Assembly: GCA_018857735.1 (NCBI GenBank)
Contig: JABMCL010000934.1
Location: 268,001-332,000 of the forward strand
From: Alviniconcha marisindica
Lineage: Eukaryota > Mollusca > Gastropoda > Provannidae
DNA: 64,000 nt
Reading direction: 5' to 3'
Below the pieces are notes generated by a model, which worked only from the letters and a program-made list of their open reading frames with translations, ran no database searches and had not been told where the DNA came from. Shown here piece by piece: positions 21,226 through 32,999 of this stretch; the first letter of the stretch is position 1; every line of letters starts with the position of its first letter. A program made the translations under genes and the position numbers.

Positions 21226-21915
21226 GAAAATATAACAGAGTCCAAACATGTTTTGTATTGGAAACTTTTTACTCCAAATTTTCACCCTTGAGGGCTTTGT
21301 CAAGGCCTGCCTGGTGGGCTTGACTTTATATATATTTTAAAACAACCTCACTAGTCTGTGTCTGAGTCCAAGGAACCGAGGTCTGCAAAAACATGCTAGT
21401 CTGTGTCTGAGTCCAAGGAACTGAGGTCTGCAAAAACATGCTAGTCTGTGTCTGAGTCCAAGGAACTGAGGTCTGCAAAAACATGCTAGTCTGTGTCTGA
21501 GTCCAAGGAACAGAGGTCTGCAAAAACATGCTAGTCTGTGTCTGAGTCCAAGGAACAGAGGTCTGCAAAAACATGCTAGTCTGTGTCTGAGTCCAAGGAA
21601 CAGAGGTCTGCAAAAACATGCTAGTCTGTGTCTGAGTCCAAGGAACAGAGGTCTGCAAAAACATGCTAGTCTGTGTCTGAGTCCAAGGAACAGAGGTCTG
21701 CAAAAACATGCTAGTCTGTGTCTGAGTCCAAGGAACAGAGGTCTGCAAAAACATGCTAGTCTGTGTCTGAGTCCAAGGAACAGAGGTCTGCAAAAACACG
21801 CTAGTCAAGCTGACTGGGCAGGCCTTGACAAAGCCCTCAAGGGTGAAAATTCAGAGTAAAAAGTTTCCAGTACAAAACATGCTCGGACATGCTTGGACTT
21901 TGTTATACTTTCCCC
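21226..21915. mobile_element. foldback structure with about 90-bp inverted arms enclosing a minisatellite
   Basis: The left arm (about 21226-21312, CTTGAGGGCTTTGTCAAGGC at its inner end) is the reverse complement of the right arm (about 21816-21912, GGCCTTGACAAAGCCCTCAA), with few mismatches. Between them lies a ten-copy array. The arms contain the small palindrome CCCTCAAGGG. The related arm motif CTTGACAAAG occurs in the foldback at 37115-37485. Confidence 0.85.
21343..21806 (-). repeat. 45-bp minisatellite, ten nearly identical copies, inverted relative to the host intron array
   Basis: The unit on the minus strand reads CATGTTTTTGCAGACCTCTG TTCCTTGGACTCAGACACAG ACTAG. This is the same unit as the last ones at 17120-17170 on the plus strand. 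The copies are almost identical, so this is a recent expansion. Confidence 0.95.
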
Positions 21916-22106
21916 CTCTCTGTCTCTCTCTTTTGTTTTTTGTTTTTATGGATATCTCATTGTGTGTTTTTCAAACACAGACTGGTGAAGTTGTTTTAGA
22001 ATATAGATTTTGTTTTTATGGATCTCTCATTGTGTGTTTCTCAGGCACAGAGTATGAGGTTTGAGTTTCTTCATGCCTAGAATGTGTTGTACCTCACCCA
22101 AATACC
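21916..22106 (+). other. short spacer with two further ACTGGTGAAGTT-type units
   Basis: GTTTTTATGGATCTCTCATTG and CACAGACTGGTGAAGTTGTT resemble the array units of 16430-17175 in plus orientation, so the original array resumes here after the foldback. Confidence 0.6.
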
Positions 22107-25100
22107 CTACATTCCAGGCAAGTCCTGATGTGACTGCCGCTGTTTCCACTGTTGAAACAGACACTGACAGGTGTTTCCACTGTTGAAACAGACACTGACA
22201 GGGTAGAAGTTTTCAGGCAAGTCCTGATGTGACTGCCGGTGTTTCCACTGTTGAAACAGACACTGACAGGTGTTTCCACTGTTGAAACAGACACTGACAG
22301 GGTAGAAGTTTTCAGGCAAGTCCTGATGTGACTGCCGGTGTTTCCACTGTTGAAACAGACACTGACAGGGTACAAGTTTCCAGGCAAGTCCTGATGTGAC
22401 TGCCGGTGTTTCCACTGTTGAAACAGACACTGACAGGTGTTTCCACTGTTGAACAGACACTGACAGGGTAGAAGTTTTCAGGCAAGTCCTGATGTGACTC
22501 CGGTGTTTCCACTGTTGAAACAGACACTGACAGGTGTTTCCAATGTTGAAACAGACACTGACAGGGTAGAAGTTTTCACAGACTGCTGGTGTTTCCACTG
22601 TTGAAACAGACACTGACAGGGTAGAAGTTTTCAGGCAAGTCCTGATGTGACTGCCGGTGTTTCCACTGTTGAAACAGACACTGACAGGGTAGAAGTTTTC
22701 AGGCAAGTCCTGATGTGACTGACGGTGTTTCCACTGTTGAAACAGACACTGACAGGGTAGAAGTTTTCAGGCAAGTCCTGATGTGACTGCCGGTGTTTCC
22801 ACTGTTGAAACAGACACTGACAGGGTAGAAGTTTTCACAGACTGCCGGTGTTTCCACTGTTGAAACAGACACTGACAGGGTAGAAGTTTTCAGGCAAGTC
22901 CTGATGTGACTGCCGGTGTTTCCACTGTTGAAACAGACACTGACAGGGTAAAGTTTTACAGACTGCCGGTGTTTCCACTGTTGAAACAGACACTGACAGG
23001 GTAAATTTTCAGGCAAGTCCTGATGTGACTGCTGGTGTTTCCACTGTTGAAACAGACACTGACAGGGTACAAGTTTTCACGATGCCGTGTTTCATGTTGA
23101 AACAGACACTGACAGGGTAGAAGTTTTCAGGCAAGTCCAGTACTGCCGGTGTTTCCACTGTTGAAACAGACACTGACAGGGTAGAAGTTTTCACATGACT
23201 GCTGGTGTTTCCATGTTGAAACAGACACTGACAGGGTAGAAGTTTTCACAGACTGCCGGTGTTTCCACTGTTGAAACAGACACTGACAGGGTAGAAGTTT
23301 TCACAGACTGCGGTGTTTCCACTGTTGAAACAGACACTGACAGGGTAGAAGTTTTCACAGACTGCTGGTGTTTCCAATGTTGAAACAGACACTGACAGGG
23401 TAGAAGTTTTCACAGACTGCTGGTGTTTCCACTGTTGAAACAGACACTGACAGGGTAGAAGTTTTCACAGACTGCTGGTGTTTCCACTGTTGAAACAGAC
23501 ACTGACAGGGTAGAAGTTTTCACAGACTGCTGGTGTTTCCAAACCTCGGGTTGAAACAGACAACTGACAGGGTAGAAGTTTTCACAGACTGCTGGTGTTT
23601 CCAATGTTGAAACAGACACTGACAGGGTAGAAGTTTTCACAGACTGCTGGTGTTTCCAATGTTGAAACAGACACTGACAGGGTAGAAGTTTTCACAGACT
23701 GCTGGTGTTTCCACTGTTGAAACAGACACTGACAGGGTAGAAGTTTTCACAGACTGCTGGTGTTTCCACTGTTGAAACAGACACTGACAGGGTAGAAGTT
23801 TTCACAGACTGCTGGTGTTTCCAAATGTTGAAACAGACACTGACAGGGTAGAAGTTTTCACAGACTGCTGGTGTTTCCACTGTTGAAACAGACACTGACA
23901 GGGTAGAAGTTTTCACAGACTGCTGGTGTTTCCAAATGTTGAAACAGACACTGACAGGGTAGAAGTTTTCACAGACTGCTGGTGTTTCCAATGTTGAAAC
24001 AGACACTGACAGGGTAGAAGTTTTCACAGACTGCTGGTGTTTCCAAATGTTGAAACAGACACTGACAGGGTAGAAGTTTTCACAGACTGCTGGTGTTTCC
24101 AATGTTGAAACAGACACTGACAGGGTAGAAGTTTTCACAGACTGCTGGTGTTTCCACTGTTGAAACAGACACTGACAGGGTAGAAGTTTTCACAGACTGC
24201 TGGTGTTTCCAATGTTGAAACAGACACTGACAGGGTAGAAGTTTTCACAGACTGCTGGTGTTTCCACTGTTGAAACAGACACTGACAGGGTAGAAGTTTT
24301 CACAGACTGCTGGTGTTTCCAAATGTTGAAACAGACACTGACAGGGTAGAAGTTTTCACAGACTGCTGGTGTTTCCAATGTTGAAACAGACACTGACAGG
24401 GTAGAAGTTTTCACAGACTGCTGGTGTTTCCAAATGTTGAAACAGACACTGACAGGGTAGAAGTTTTCACAGACTGCTGGTGTTTCCAATGTTGAAACAG
24501 ACACTGACAGGGTAGAAGTTTTCACAGACTGCTGGTGTTTCCAATGTTGAAACAGACACTGACAGGGTAGAAGTTTTCACAGACTGCTGGTGTTTCAAAT
24601 GTTGAAACAGACACTGACAGGGTAGAAGTTTTCACAGACTGCTGGTGTTTCCAAATGTTAAAACAGACACTGACAGGGTAGAAGTTTTCACAGACCGCTG
24701 GTGTTTCCAAATGTTGAAACAGACACTGACAGGGTAGAAGTTTTCACAGACTGCTGGTGTTTCAAATGTTGAAACAGACACTGACAGGGTAGAAGTTTTC
24801 ACAGACGCTGGTGTTTCCAAATGTTGAAACAGACACTGACAGGGTAGAAGTTTTCACAGACTGCTGGTGTTTCCAAATGTTGAAACAGACACTGACAGGG
24901 TAGAAGTTTTCACAGACTGCTGGTGTTTCCAATGTTGAAACAGACACTGACAGGGTAGAAGTTTTCACAGACTGCTGGTGTTTCCAATGTTGAAACAGAC
25001 ACTGACAGGGTAGAAGTTTTCACAGACTGCTGGTGTTTCCAATGTTGAAACAGACACTGACAGGGTAGAAGTTTTCACAGACTGCTGGTGTTCCAAATGT

Positions 25101-25915
25101 TGAAACAGACACTGACAGGGTAGAAGTTTTCACAGACCGCTGGTGTTTCCAAATGTTGAAACAGACACTGACAGGGTAGAAGTTTTCACAGACCGCTGGT
25201 GTTTCCAAATGTTGAAACAGACACTGACAGGGTAGAAGTTTTCACAGACTGCTGGTGTTTCCAAATGTTGAAACAGACACTGACAGGGTAGAAGTTTTCA
25301 CAGACTGCTGGTGTTTCCAAATGTTGAAACAGACACTGACAGGGTAGAAGTTTTCACAGACCGCTGGTGTTTCCAAATGTTGAAACAGACACTGACAGGG
25401 TAGAAGTTTTCACAGACTGCTGGTGTTTCCAAATGTTGAAACAGACACTGACAGGGTAGAAGTTTTCACAGACTGCTGGTGTTTCCAAATGTTAAAACAG
25501 ACACTGACAGGGTAGAAGTTTTCACAGACTGCTGGTGTTTCCAAATGTTGAAACAGACACTGACAGGGTAGAAGTTTTCACAGACTGCTGGTGTTTCCAA
25601 ATGTTGAAACAGACACTGACAGGGTAGAAGTTTTCACAGACCGCTGGTATTTCCAAATGTTGAAACAGACACTGACAGGTTAGAAGTTTTCACAGACTGC
25701 TGGTGTTTCCAAATGTTGAAACAGACACTGACAGGTTAGAAGTTTTCACAGACTGCTGGTGTTTCCAAATGTTAAAACAGACACTGACAGGGTAGAAGTT
25801 TTCACAGACTGCTGGTGTTTCCAAATGTTGAAACAGACACTGACATGGTAGAAGTTTTCACAGACTGCTGGTGTTTCCAAATGTTGAAACAGACACTGAC
25901 AGGGTAGACGTTTTC
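22107..25915 (+). repeat. large minisatellite, about 55-bp unit, roughly 70 copies
   Basis: The core unit is GCTGGTGTTTCCAAATGTTG, AAACAGACACTGACAGGGTA, GAAGTTTTCACAGACT. The left part has longer units with GCAAGTCCTGATGTGACTGC and dimers; the right part is homogeneous. Units carry TTTTCACAG, which could act as a weak acceptor. Copies between about 22930 and 23600 contain many single-base losses. Confidence 0.97.
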
Positions 25916-26087
25916 ACAGATCCAGGACCTCTCAAAGGCCACAGTTTCAGTGTTCAGTCTTGTCCCCATCCAAGTGTCAGGAGTCATTGAAAACAACATG
26001 GAGACAGTTGGAACTGGTGTAGGTGCAAATGTTCGGGCGATCTTTAACCCATATTTGACAGAAGCATCTCAGAGAAAGCCAGTGTGT
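25916..26087 (+). other. unique sequence after the large array, unassigned open frame
   Basis: From 25917 a plus frame is open for about 60 codons (CAG ATC CAG GAC ...). I do not recognise it, and its phase does not allow inclusion between 15529 and 27863 without a stop. Confidence 0.3.
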
Positions 26088-26220
26088 AATGTGATCAGTC
26101 CATGTTGTTTTCCATGGTCAGAGAAAGCCAGTGTGTAATGTGATCAGTCCATGTTGTTTTCCATGGTCAGAGAAAGCCAGTGTGTAATGTGATCAGTCCA
26201 TGTTGTTTTCCATGGTCAGT
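26088..26220 (+). repeat. 49-bp tandem repeat, three copies
   Basis: Units contain AGAGAAAGCCAGTGTGTAAT and CAGTCCATGTTGTTTTCCAT. Confidence 0.93.
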
Positions 26221-27485
26221 ACAAGGCCCATACTGGCTCAGTTACCTTTTTCACCTTTTTCTTGTTAAAGTTAATTATTTGTAATGTATATTAATAAAAA
26301 CTCATTCATCTCACCAACATGGCAATAACACAAATTGTAAAGTACAAGAAAACAAGGACTTTCTGCATAACTGTGAGATACTTTAAAAACTTGTTTTACG
26401 GCCTTCCGTGTTGAGATCAAACTACCCCAAGAGTGTCTGTCTTAGGATCACTTTGACTTGGCATGTTTTACACCTGAAATATTGTGTTAAATCAATCATT
26501 AAAGAGACAGAATGCATTTGTTTTGAGCTGACTAAACAAAATCATTAGAACAAATGCATTAAGTGAAGTTAGTTGCTCCCAGAGTGTGTGATAGGAAGTT
26601 TTAAATTCATACTTTCTTCACATTGGGTAGAGAAAGCTGACAATGGCAATGGGAAAAAAGCTGTTGTTGGTATAACAAGGAAGTAACTCAGCCATAGAAA
26701 TTTAACAGGGGTTGCAAACACTTTTTAGAATTTATGTACTGCAAACACAGTGTCTTGAAAAAATGTGTACAACCAAACTAGCTACACACATTGACAGTGA
26801 TTTTAAGAACAATCCTGCACTTACGCTGTTAAAATTCAGCCTCACGCCTACTGCAGAATTCTGTGTAAGTCCAATGGATAACAGCGCTACATTCGATGTC
26901 CATGAGCGTGGGACCCTGTATGGCGATCACCAATTTTCACCGGTGCCTGGTTAGATGTTGGTTTGGTAGTGGCAGATTCCTGGCTGGTTTGTTTACCATC
27001 TTCAGTCGGCAGCCCGTTGTCAACGGGCTCAGAGTTGGTGGAAGGAACTGGTTCAGAACTGTCATCACAACTACGTTAAAAAAACACCCCACACGCAAGT
27101 CACACTTTTCTGCCTTGTCTTTTGCAACATTATGCTGAGCTGCAAAATGTGATTGGTCCTGCATACAAATGCAGGAAACTAGTAATGTGGCCGGAAACTG
27201 AGGTATAAACTACCACTGACCTTGTTTGATGTCACCCACCCTGGCCTGGCTGAGCTGTCAAAGTTGATACGTTCTGACAACTGACTTTGCACCTCCATGT
27301 CAGAGAGACAGAGACTGAGCGAGAATTCAGACACATTCTGTCATGCAGACTTTTTTGCATATAGTATATGTATGGATTTTTCTGCATGTTTGCAACCCCT
27401 GGTTTAAAATACCCATTGAATTTAGGTTCTTTGTTTCCGATACATTTGAGAGGAGCACTAGGCTTGTTCACTGTGTTGCAAAACA
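26221..27485. other. intron, unique sequence
   Basis: No repeat, element or exon is recognised. Open frames of 75-80 codons occur on both strands without family resemblance. Confidence 0.5.
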
Positions 27486-27487
27486 GT

Positions 27488-27655
27488 CTGGCTCAAGATT
27501 ACCGTCTGACTGATGATCACTTTATGGTTACCCAAAGAGCATGACCACCCTAACATTGCTCATAAATGTGTATCAAGATTACTGCCTGACTGATGATCAC
27601 TTTATGGTTACCCAAAGAGCATGACCACCCTAACATTGCTCATAAATGTGTATCC
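27488..27655 (+). repeat. 87-bp tandem duplication
   Basis: CTGACTGATGATCACTTTAT through CATAAATGTGTATC occurs twice, almost without change. Confidence 0.93.
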
Positions 27656-27862
27656 TGATGTTTGCACACACAACACACAAATGTATGCTGAAATATTGGT
27701 TCACTCAGTTCATTGTGCCACAGATCTAAAAGCATGGAAGCTAGTCATCATTCATCTGCACTATGTGCAAGAGCATTTGTAGTGAATGGTATTTATTCAG
27801 TTGATACATGTTTTGAATGTACATTACTACATGTGGGTATATGCGTGTTTTCTGCGACCCAG

Positions 27863-27927
27863 ATCCAGAGAAGGAGGCACTGCTTCGCCAGATGCAGGAG
27901 CTGCAGGCCAGGCTGGCCGCCATGTGA
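27863..27927 (+). CDS. probable terminal exon of the Tudor-family gene
   Basis: After CTGCGACCCAG a short frame reads PEKEALLRQMQELQARLAAM and stops at TGA (27925-27927). The sequence is a charged amphipathic helix, a common C-terminal end. Its phase fits: A15529 plus AT gives Asn and the frame stays open to the stop. A second AG six bases later (ATCCAG) would also be in frame and replace N-P-E with K. No other exon was found in the preceding 12.3-kb intron, but one cannot be excluded. The link to exon 15529 is inference from phase, strand and coding character. Confidence 0.55.
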
Positions 27928-27974
27928 ATGCCTGTGGTGGACGCCACAGATCACAGAGCAGCTGCTGTTGTCAA

Positions 27975-28165
27975 GGACCAGGTGAACACCCAGCAGTGGA
28001 AGCATGATGGTCACTGATCAGTCACTGTTACCAAGGACCAGGTGGGGGAACACCTGGCAATGAAAACATGACAGTCACAGGTCAGTTGCTGTTGTGAAGG
28101 ACCAGGTGGGGGAACACCTGGCAATGGAAACATGACAGTCACAGGTCAGTTGCTGTTGTGAAGGA
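27975..28165 (+). repeat. 64-bp tandem repeat, three copies, after the stop codon
   Basis: Units contain AAGGACCAGGTGGGGGAACA and ATGACAGTCACAGGTCAGTT. If 27863-27927 is the last coding exon, this lies in the 3' untranslated region. Confidence 0.9.
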
Positions 28166-29220
28166 CAGGAGTTCTTGAACAGGCACATTTTTTTTCTTCT
28201 TTGAAAACTTAAAACAGAAAAACAAAAAAACAATTTATTTTTGTATCCAGGCACAAAATTCATGTAATTTTTTTTTGTATCCAGGCACATGCTTCTGATT
28301 TCTTTTTTGTTTTTTTCCCTGAAATGGTATGAATGTTTATGAAAGACATGAGTTGTGGAATGTTTGCGTTTATGACTGGACTGATTATGTCCGTTGTAGT
28401 CCCTTCATTTTTTGTCAACTTTTTTCAGTTGATTTTAGAAAAGTGCACAGCTATAGAAGATTGCATGCATTTAGGCCATCCAGGCAGGCAGTTGCCCAAA
28501 CTTGGCATGACAAAAATGTTCATGTTGAAATTGTCTTGAACACTGTCAGTTGGATATGATTTTAATGTTAGACTTTGTGTGACGTTAGCACTACTGAGCT
28601 TGTTGGCGGCAACATTAGTTTGCTTTTTGCAGGTGATTGAAGCTAGTCAGAAGCGAGCTCTCTTCTCTCACGGTGAAGCATTGCTCACTGTTTATCTTTG
28701 GTGTGAGCTCTTCAATAAGTGTGTTGGAGGAAGAAAGCAAGATGACCGAAAACACAAAAATAGAAGAGGTATGAGTCAAGGGAGAGGAAGTTCCATCTGA
28801 AGTGCAGATGAAAGAATCTCCATGGGTTGTTTGCAGTGATGGCCTGGGTCACCGGAAACCACAACCAGTGATTTGAAAATCGCTCAATGCAGCAGTTGTT
28901 TGCTTTCTTTCTTCTTCACCCAGCCACCAGTCTGGTAGTGTAAGTAACAAGCATTTTAAATTACCTCATTGTGGCCACTAAATGGGTAAAGACCATGTTC
29001 TGATTGGGAACTGCTGTTCAGCAGGGGGACACTACTCCTGACCTTGTTTTATCGTGGAGATAGGGGAGACCTTAGGCCTTTGAAAGAAAAATAAATCTCA
29101 TTCATAAATGAACAGACAGCGAAGGCTGGAATAAACTTCGACATAAATTTGAATTGTTTGAGAACATAGTAAAGAAACGTATTTGGCAGAGTTGTGGCAC
29201 AGTTACTGTTTAAATTCAAA
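28166..29220. other. possible 3' flank of the Tudor gene; one exon-like segment
   Basis: At 28633-28768 an open segment (VIEASQKRALF ... KHKNRR) lies between a strong acceptor, TTTGCTTTTTGCAG, and a fair donor, AAGAG|GTATGAG. I do not recognise it. An AATAAA at about 29088 on the plus strand is a candidate polyadenylation signal. Nothing else is seen. Confidence 0.3.
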
Positions 29221-29221
29221 T

Positions 29222-30060
29222 CCCCTGTTTGAGTGGGATAGTGTTGCTTTGGATAGTATAGTCCTGTTTGTGTGGGATAGTGTCACTTTGGATAGTATAG
29301 GCCTGTTTGAGTTGGATAGTGTCGCTTTGGATAGTATTGTCCTGTTTGTTGTGGGATAATGTTGCCTGGGATAGTATAGTCCTATTTGTGTGGGATAGTG
29401 TCACTTTGGATAGTATAATCCTGTTTGAGCGGGATAGTGTCGCTTTGGATAGTATAGTCCTGTTTGTGCGGGATAATGTCACTTTGGATAATATAGTCCT
29501 GTTTGAGCAGGATAGTGTCGGTTTGGATAGTATAGTCCTGTTTGAGCGGGATAGTGTTGGTTTGGATAGTATAGTCCTGTTTGTGCGGGATAGTGTCACT
29601 TTGGATAGTATAGTCCAGTTTGTGCGGGATAGTGTCGCTTTGGATAGTATAGTCCTGTTTGTGCGGGATAGTGTTGGTTTGGATAGTATAGTCCTGTTTG
29701 TGCGGGATAGTGTCACTTTGGATAGTATAGTCCAGTTTGTGCGGGATAGTGTCGCTTTGGATAATATAGTCCTGTTTGAGCAGGATAGTGTCGGTTTGGA
29801 TAGTATAGTCCTGTTTGAGCGGGATAGTGTTGGTTTGGATAGTATAGTCCTGTTTGTGCGGGATAGTGTCACTTTGGATAGTATAGTCCAGTTTGTGCGG
29901 GATAGTGTCGCTTTGGATAGTATAGTCCTGTTTGTGTGGGATATTGTCACTTTGGATAGTATAGTCCTGTTTGTGCGGGATAGTGTCGCTTTGGATAGTA
30001 TAGTCCTGTTTGTGCGGGATAGTGTCGCTTTGGATAGTATAGTCCTGTTTGTGCGGGGTA
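29222..30060 (+). repeat. 39-bp minisatellite, about 21 copies, with higher-order order
   Basis: Units read GATAGTGTCGCTTTGGATAG and TATAGTCCTGTTTGTGCGG. Variants with GGTTTGG, CACTTTGG and CCAGTTTG recur in the same order, showing amplification of multi-unit blocks. Long frames on both strands are spurious. Confidence 0.96.
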
Positions 30061-30289
30061 GCACTGCATTGGACAGACATATTTATGTCACAGAATACTG
30101 CATTTGACTGACATGTTTGTAGCACAGAATATATTGGTTAGATACATTTGTGTTGGATAGTGTAGACATGTTTGTGTTGGTTAGCATTGCTTTGGATAGT
30201 GAAGACATATTTGTTTAGGATAGCACTGCATTTGTTAGACATGTATGTGTGACAGTACTGCTTGGGATAGCACTGTATTGGACATACAG

Positions 30290-30515
30290 GTTTGTGTCAC
30301 AAAATACTGCAGTGGAAATATGTGTTTGGGACAGCACAGCAGTGTGTCACAGAATACTGCATTGGAAATATGTGTTTGGGACAGCACAGCAGTGTGTCAC
30401 AGAATACTGCATTGGAAATATGTGTTTGGGACAGCACAGCAGTGTGTCACAGAATACTGCAGTGGAAATATGTGTTTGGGACAGCACAGCAGTGTGTCAC
30501 AGAATACTGCATTAG
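30290..30515 (+). repeat. 50-bp minisatellite, about 4-5 copies
   Basis: Units contain AGTGTGTCACAGAATACTGC and GGAAATATGTGTTTGGGACA. Confidence 0.95.
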
Positions 30516-30799
30516 ACAGGACTAAGTTTCAAATCACAGTATCGAACATGCACATTTGTGTTGCTGGACAAGGACAGCACACTTTTGACATTAATATTGT
30601 TGAACCCCTGGCATGGTGTGGACCTGCAATACAACACAAGGGACAAATAGCCCTTGGAAAAGTGGGTCTTGTATCTTGTCATTGCAGATGATCAAAATGT
30701 TTAAGATAGCAGTCACATCAGAATTGTTTTTAAGCTGACTATTTTATAACTGTCATGGAAATGAAAGTGATTAGACTGAGCACATTGTGCAAAAGATTC
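30516..30799. other. unique spacer
   Basis: No gene or repeat is seen. Confidence 0.5.
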
Positions 30800-31190
30800 A
30801 ATGTGGTTGTGATGTTATCTCCTGGAAAGGGATAGCAGTGTGATGTCATCTCCTGGAAAGGGATAGCAGTGTGATGTCATCTCCTGGATAGCAGTGTGAT
30901 GTCATCTCCTGGAAAGGGATAGCAGTGTGATGTCATCTCCTGGATAGCAGTGTGATGTCATCTCCTGGAAAGGGATAGTGTGATGTCATCTCCTGGAAAG
31001 GGATAGCAGTGTGATGTCATCTCCTGGAAAGGGATAGCAGTGTGATGACATCTCCTGGAAAGGGATAGCAGTGTGATGTCATCTCCTGGAAAGGGATAGC
31101 ATTGTGATGTCATCTCCTGGAAAGAGATAGCAGTGTGATGTTATCTCCTGGAAAGGGATAGCATTGTGATGTCATCTCCTGGAAAGGGAT
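30800..31190 (+). repeat. 31-bp minisatellite, about 12 copies
   Basis: Units read TGTGATGTCATCTCCTGGAA AGGGATAGCAG. Two units have lost the GAAAGG part. Confidence 0.95.
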
Positions 31191-31479
31191 GACAGGTGTT
31201 AGTGAACTGTTTTGGGACAACAACACCCAAAATTGGCCAAAGCAGTGATAATTGAGAGTTGTTTCAGGATCATTATTTTGTTTCACAGTCCAGTGGCGAG
31301 GAGCTGAGAGGTCAGTCATTCAGTGGGACCTTACTTTTCAGAATCACATCATATGAATGAGAACTCACTCCGGCTGCAGCCTGTTATCTGCCCTTCTGAT
31401 GGCTGTATTCCCGTTATGCTGACTGGTTTCTTCTGCCATAGAAATTTGATTGTTCCCCTTGTCACAGTGTTTGTTACAC

Positions 31480-32115
31480 TATGTGTTCCTCTGTGAAAGA
31501 TGGATTGTACTCATGGTTACAGTGTTTATTATTATTACACTATGTGTTCTGCTGTGAAAGATTGGATTGTTCCCCTGGTCACAGTGTATATTTCACTATG
31601 TGTCCTGCTGTGAAAGATGGATTGTAGCCCTGGTCACAGTGTTTATTACACCATGTGTCCTGCTGTGAAAGATGGATTGTAGCCCTGGTCACAGTGTATA
31701 TTTCACTATGTGTCCTGCTGTGAAAGATGGATTGTAGCCCTGGTCACAGTGTTTATTACACCATGTGTCCTGCTGTGAAAGATGGATTGTAGCCCTGGTC
31801 ACAGTGTATATTTCACTATGTGTCCTGCTGTGAAAGATGGATTGTAGCCCTGGTCACAGTGTTTATTACACCATGTGTCCTGCTGTGAAAGATGGATTGT
31901 AGCCCTGGTCACGGTGTATATTTCACTATGTGTCCTGCTGTGAAAGATGGATTGTAGCCCTGGTCACAGTGTTTATTACACCATGTGTCCTGCTGTGAAG
32001 GATGGATTGTAGCCCTGGTCACAGTGTATATTACACCATGTGTCCTGCTGTGAAAGATGGATTGTAGCCCTGGTCACAGTGTATATTTCACCATGTGTCC
32101 TGCTGTGAAAGATGG
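31480..32115 (+). repeat. 55-bp minisatellite in 110-bp dimers
   Basis: Units contain TGTCCTGCTGTGAAAGATGG and ATTGTAGCCCTGGTCACAGT. They alternate between GTATATTTCACTATG and GTTTATTACACCATG ends. A related 60-bp pair follows at 32126-32245. Confidence 0.95.
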
Positions 32116-32315
32116 ATTGTACCATTGTTTTTTCTGCTGTGAGGGATTGGAGTACAACAATATCCACTGTTCATTACACTGATACATATTTTCTGCTGTG
32201 AGGGATTGGAGTACAACAATATCCACTGTTCATTACACTGATACATATTTTCTGCTGTGCAAGATTGGAGTGTATTCCTGGAAACAATGTTCACTATATT
32301 GGTGAGGACCCATTA

Positions 32316-32760
32316 AGAGGTACAGTGGACACAGAAATGAAGTCCCTTTGGAGCCTGGAGTAGGTCAGAATATAGCCTTGCATGCTTTGCCTACTGCCAG
32401 AAATGTTGGCATTCTCATTTCTGCCTTCTCAGTTCACTGCATTTTCCAATACTTAAAGTGATGTGTGATGTGAACAATGAAACCAACCTCATTTTCCAGT
32501 CTTCAGACCTGTGTGATGCATGACATGAACGATGAAATCAACTTCACAATATATGGTCATGATGGAAACAATGAAACCATTTTTTCTTGAAAATTAAAGT
32601 GATACATGACATGAACAGTAAAATCAACTTCATTTTCCACTCTTAGAATGTGCATGACGTGAACATTAAAACCAACTTTTGCCAGTGATTTGATGATTTC
32701 TTTCATTCTGATATGACCTTCGTGGTTGGCTGGGTATGAAATGTGAATCCATCAAGGAGA
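32316..32760 (+). mobile_element. dispersed repeat family, copy 2
   Basis: The left part (GAGGTACAGTGGACACAGAA, GCCTGGAGTAGGTCAGAATA) matches copies at 5263, 33416 and 36030. The right part, GATATGACCTTCGTGGTTGG, matches GATATGACCATCTTGGTTGG at 33640. That phrase is typical of mollusc SINE 3' ends in my experience. The middle holds diverged tandem copies of an ATGAACGATGAAATCAACTT sequence. Confidence 0.65.
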
Positions 32761-32999
32761 ATCCATGCAGTGATTTAGCTGAAGGGTGTCACAGTGGTAC
32801 ACCATATAGACAGCTTATTTTGACCAACAATATATTTCATACTCTAATAGACACTTTCCCTTCGTTTACACATTAACTAGTAAATTTGTGTGCATTTCAG
32901 ATGGTATGAGGTATTTGGGTTGTAAATATGTATGCCTTAAACTTTTGTTATCTCATACATGAACTGATGAAACTATATTGCAATCGTGGGGGACTTCCA

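Larger units (their letters stand above)
294..27927 (+). other. multi-Tudor (TDRD-family) gene, 3' part, eight exons
   Basis: Eight exons join with matching phases throughout (remainders 1, 2, 2, 1, 1, 1, 1) and give 1016 residues plus a partial first codon. The product has the tail of one extended Tudor (eTud) unit, two full units separated by a 23-copy nine-residue repeat, a third full unit, and a short charged C-terminal helix. An eTud unit is a Tudor barrel inserted in a staphylococcal-nuclease-like fold. In known TDRD proteins such units bind symmetrically dimethylated arginines of PIWI proteins and act in germ granules in piRNA biogenesis. All three full barrels keep the W-Y/F and D-Y/F-G-N positions. 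I cannot tell which TDRD orthologue it is (TDRD1, TDRD6, RNF17 and TDRD15 types are candidates), so no symbol is given. The start of the gene lies outside the window. Confidence 0.85.

Noticed and set aside
25917..26110. Open frame after the 55-bp array (IQDLSKATVSVFSLVPIQVS)
   Set aside because: It is not in the phase required between 15529 and 27863 and has no family match. In the required phase it stops after about 22 codons.
28633..28768. Exon-like segment with good splice signals
   Set aside because: I find no similarity and no partner exon; kept only as a note in the flank entry.
29216..30125. Minus frames of 247 and 282 codons and a plus frame of 266 codons
   Set aside because: They are translations of the 39-bp minisatellite; the unit length is a multiple of three and lacks stops.
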